Assembly (NCBI RefSeq): GCF_005239225.2 | Contig: NC_133287.1 | Coordinates: 1,221,493-1,285,492 of the forward strand | Direction: 5' to 3' | From: Populus alba | Lineage: Eukaryota; Streptophyta; Magnoliopsida; Malpighiales; Salicaceae | DNA: 64,000 bases | The notes under the pieces: generated by a model | The model's database searches: none | Told to the model about the DNA's origin: nothing | What the model saw: only the letters and a program-made list of their open reading frames with translations | Shown here: in pieces, positions 62,582 to 64,000 of the stretch | Position numbering within the stretch: the stretch's first letter is position 1 | Layout of the letters: the number at the start of each line of letters is the position of its first letter | Translations under genes and position numbers: made by a program

Positions 62582-63709
62582 TTAGGTTAAAGCATCGGCA
62601 CCAGCAACAATCTCCAATATTTCTCCAGTAATCTTGGCCTGACGCTGCCTATTGTAAACCATGGAAAGGGACTTCTTCAATTCTGATGCATTATCAGTAG
62701 CATTGCTCATAGCACTCATCCTAGCAGCAAGCTCACTAGCTAGTGATTCTTGCAATGCCTTCAAAATCTGGCTGTTCAAATATAAAGGCAACAAGGCATC
62801 AAGAATCTGAACTGGGTCCTGCTCAAACTGTAAAATTGGTGAGAAATCTGTTGTTGCAGTCCTACTAACACCTCTCTCTACAGTCAATTTCCCTTCTCTT
62901 GTTGTCAACCTGAAGAACTCATCCTCGGCTGCATCAACGCACACCCCATTCACATCACAAATCTCTCCCTTTGGTGATAATGGAAGCAAGGTATGTATAA
63001 CAGGTTCAGACTTCACAAGTGACACAAATTTTGTGTACAAAAGTTCCACTTTATCAACCTCCTCACTTACAAACAGTGAAAAGACATCATCTGCTATTGC
63101 TTGAGCTTCTTTAGCTGTAGGGAGACCACCTTTTTCAAGAAACCTATCAACTGGAATATAAGGCCTACGAAGAAAATAAGTGTTGCCCTTCTTTCCAACA
63201 CTAATAACAGTATAGTCAATTCCAAGCTGCTTCAAGTCTGCGATTCTTGCTTCTGCTTTCTTGATTAAATAATTATTAAAACCCCCACAAAGCCCTCTAT
63301 CACCAGTAACAACAACTAGAGCGACTTTCTTAACAGGCCTAACTTTTGTTAAAGGGGCATCAACATCATCAGTCTGAAGCTGTTCATTGATGTTATAGAG
63401 AACTTCAACAAGAGTTTCAGAGAAAGGCCTACCATTAACAACAGCCTCTTGTGCTCTCCTCACTTTAGCAGCAGCAACAAGCTTCATAGCCTCAGTGATC
63501 TTCTGCGTGTTCTTCACTGATTGAATACGAGTCCTAAGCTCACGAAGACCACAGTGAATTGGGGTCACAGAAGAGGATCTTGAAGGGATATTTGCAGCGG
63601 GTGAGCTTGGAAGCTGAAAAGGGTTGAGAGAAGAGCGAAAGGAAAGTGAAGTTGTGTCAGAAAGAGAAGGTTTTGAGGACACCAACATTGTCAGATTTGA
63701 GCAAGACAT
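62582..63709 (-). CDS. ATPC: Chloroplast ATP synthase gamma subunit (CF1-gamma)
   Basis: The central rotor shaft of the thylakoid ATP synthase CF1. A single exon of 375 residues, the usual size, and intronless like Arabidopsis ATPC1. Residues 1-52 are a Ser/Pro-rich transit peptide. The mature part begins near GLRELRTRI, followed by the N-terminal helix with KITEAMKLVAAAKVRRAQ. VTGDRGLCGGFN (about 135-146) is a family hallmark. The chloroplast-type redox insert is present: CDVNGVC places the regulatory cysteines at 251 and 257, inside GEICDVNGVCVDAAEDEFF. The C-terminal helix is intact, with SMVYNRQRQAKITGEILEIV. Thioredoxin reduction of the dithiol activates the enzyme in light. Nothing odd seen. 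Confidence 0.97.
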   Translation of the reverse strand: MSCSNLTMLVSSKPSLSDTTSLSFRSSLNPFQLPSSPAANIPSRSSSVTPIHCGLRELRTRIQSVKNTQKITEAMKLVAAAKVRRAQEAVVNGRPFSETLVEVLYNINEQLQTDDVDAPLTKVRPVKKVALVVVTGDRGLCGGFNNYLIKKAEARIADLKQLGIDYTVISVGKKGNTYFLRRPYIPVDRFLEKGGLPTAKEAQAIADDVFSLFVSEEVDKVELLYTKFVSLVKSEPVIHTLLPLSPKGEICDVNGVCVDAAEDEFFRLTTREGKLTVERGVSRTATTDFSPILQFEQDPVQILDALLPLYLNSQILKALQESLASELAARMSAMSNATDNASELKKSLSMVYNRQRQAKITGEILEIVAGADALT

Positions 63710-64000
63710 TGTGGTGATGAACTTGTTGGGGCTCTAGCTAGGTAACCAGGAGAGGAGAAGAGAAGGGAAAGAGGAATTTTAGGCTATGGTGAGGAGCCGT
63801 TTTGTGTGATTGGCTTATCTTTTTCTTGTTAATGGTATGGAGGAAAAGAGAGGAGAAATGAGTGGAGGGAAAGGAAGAGAGTGGATGAGGTTATGGGATA
63901 AGGATTTTGACCGTTGGGAGATTGCTTGAGGCATCAATTAATTGATAGACATATATTTTGTTTGTAATTAAATCATTTTCCATGATATTTTTAAGTCTAA
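63710..64000 (-). promoter_or_regulatory. ATPC leader and promoter with I-box/CCAAT pair
   Basis: On the gene's strand, GATAAGCCAAT (63819-63809) joins an I-box (GATAAG) to a CCAAT box about 100 bases before the start codon. A GATAAGG on the opposite strand lies at 63897-63903. GA-rich sequence, CT-rich on the transcript, fills 63740-63890. I-boxes are common in light-responsive photosynthesis promoters, and a regulated CAAT-box complex is reported, as I recall, for spinach AtpC. Confidence 0.5.

Overview
The window is plant nuclear DNA: AT-rich spacers, genes with GT-AG introns, tRNA-derived SINEs, an LTR element and many simple repeats. The chloroplast-targeted starch synthase III reads like the poplar protein, as far as I remember it, so a Salicaceae genome (Populus or close relative) is the best guess. 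That is recognition from memory, not a search.

Layout. (1) 471-9414, minus strand: starch synthase III (SS3), 15 of about 16 coding exons; the last exon lies beyond the left edge. (2) About 10.2-53 kb: a tandem, mosaic segmental duplication carrying PR5K-type receptor kinases (extracellular thaumatin/PR5 domain, proline-rich hinge, one membrane span, cytoplasmic non-RD Ser/Thr kinase). It is built of three blocks. Block C (10.2-13.8, 32.3-36.4 and 44.0-45.4 kb) holds a degenerate ~110-bp tandem repeat. Block A (14.28-21.23 and 36.38-42.24 kb) holds a full-type PR5K gene plus 3' flank. Block B (21.9-28.9, 29.4-32.26 and 46.0-53 kb) holds a kinase-only derivative or its 3' scrap plus AT-rich flank. 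Products: an intact PR5K (14496-16870), a PR5K with damaged start (36611-38930), a kinase-only ORF (22565-23686), a frameshifted kinase pseudogene (46625-47725) and two kinase 3' fragments (21581-21707, 29398-29587). (3) 53810-56368: a solo-LTR-like element with TG...CA ends, a 5-bp target duplication and a GC-rich, hairpin-rich core. (4) 58521-60965: a third, more diverged, intact PR5K gene, outside the duplicated blocks. (5) 62582-63709, minus strand: intronless ATPC, the chloroplast ATP synthase gamma subunit.

SS3 and ATPC are chloroplast housekeeping genes that bracket a fast-changing receptor-kinase cluster. Within the cluster the recent pair has a nearly unchanged kinase half (7 differences in about 380 residues) but a much more changed thaumatin ectodomain (about 35 in about 210). 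Conserved sequence just upstream of all three start codons suggests a shared promoter. I saw no credible non-coding RNA gene, CRISPR array or intact autonomous transposon. I found no clear new biochemical system; the most unusual items are the modular decay of the PR5K units, the in-frame cryptic acceptor in the damaged copy, the SINE-dated duplication and the hairpin cluster in the LTR.
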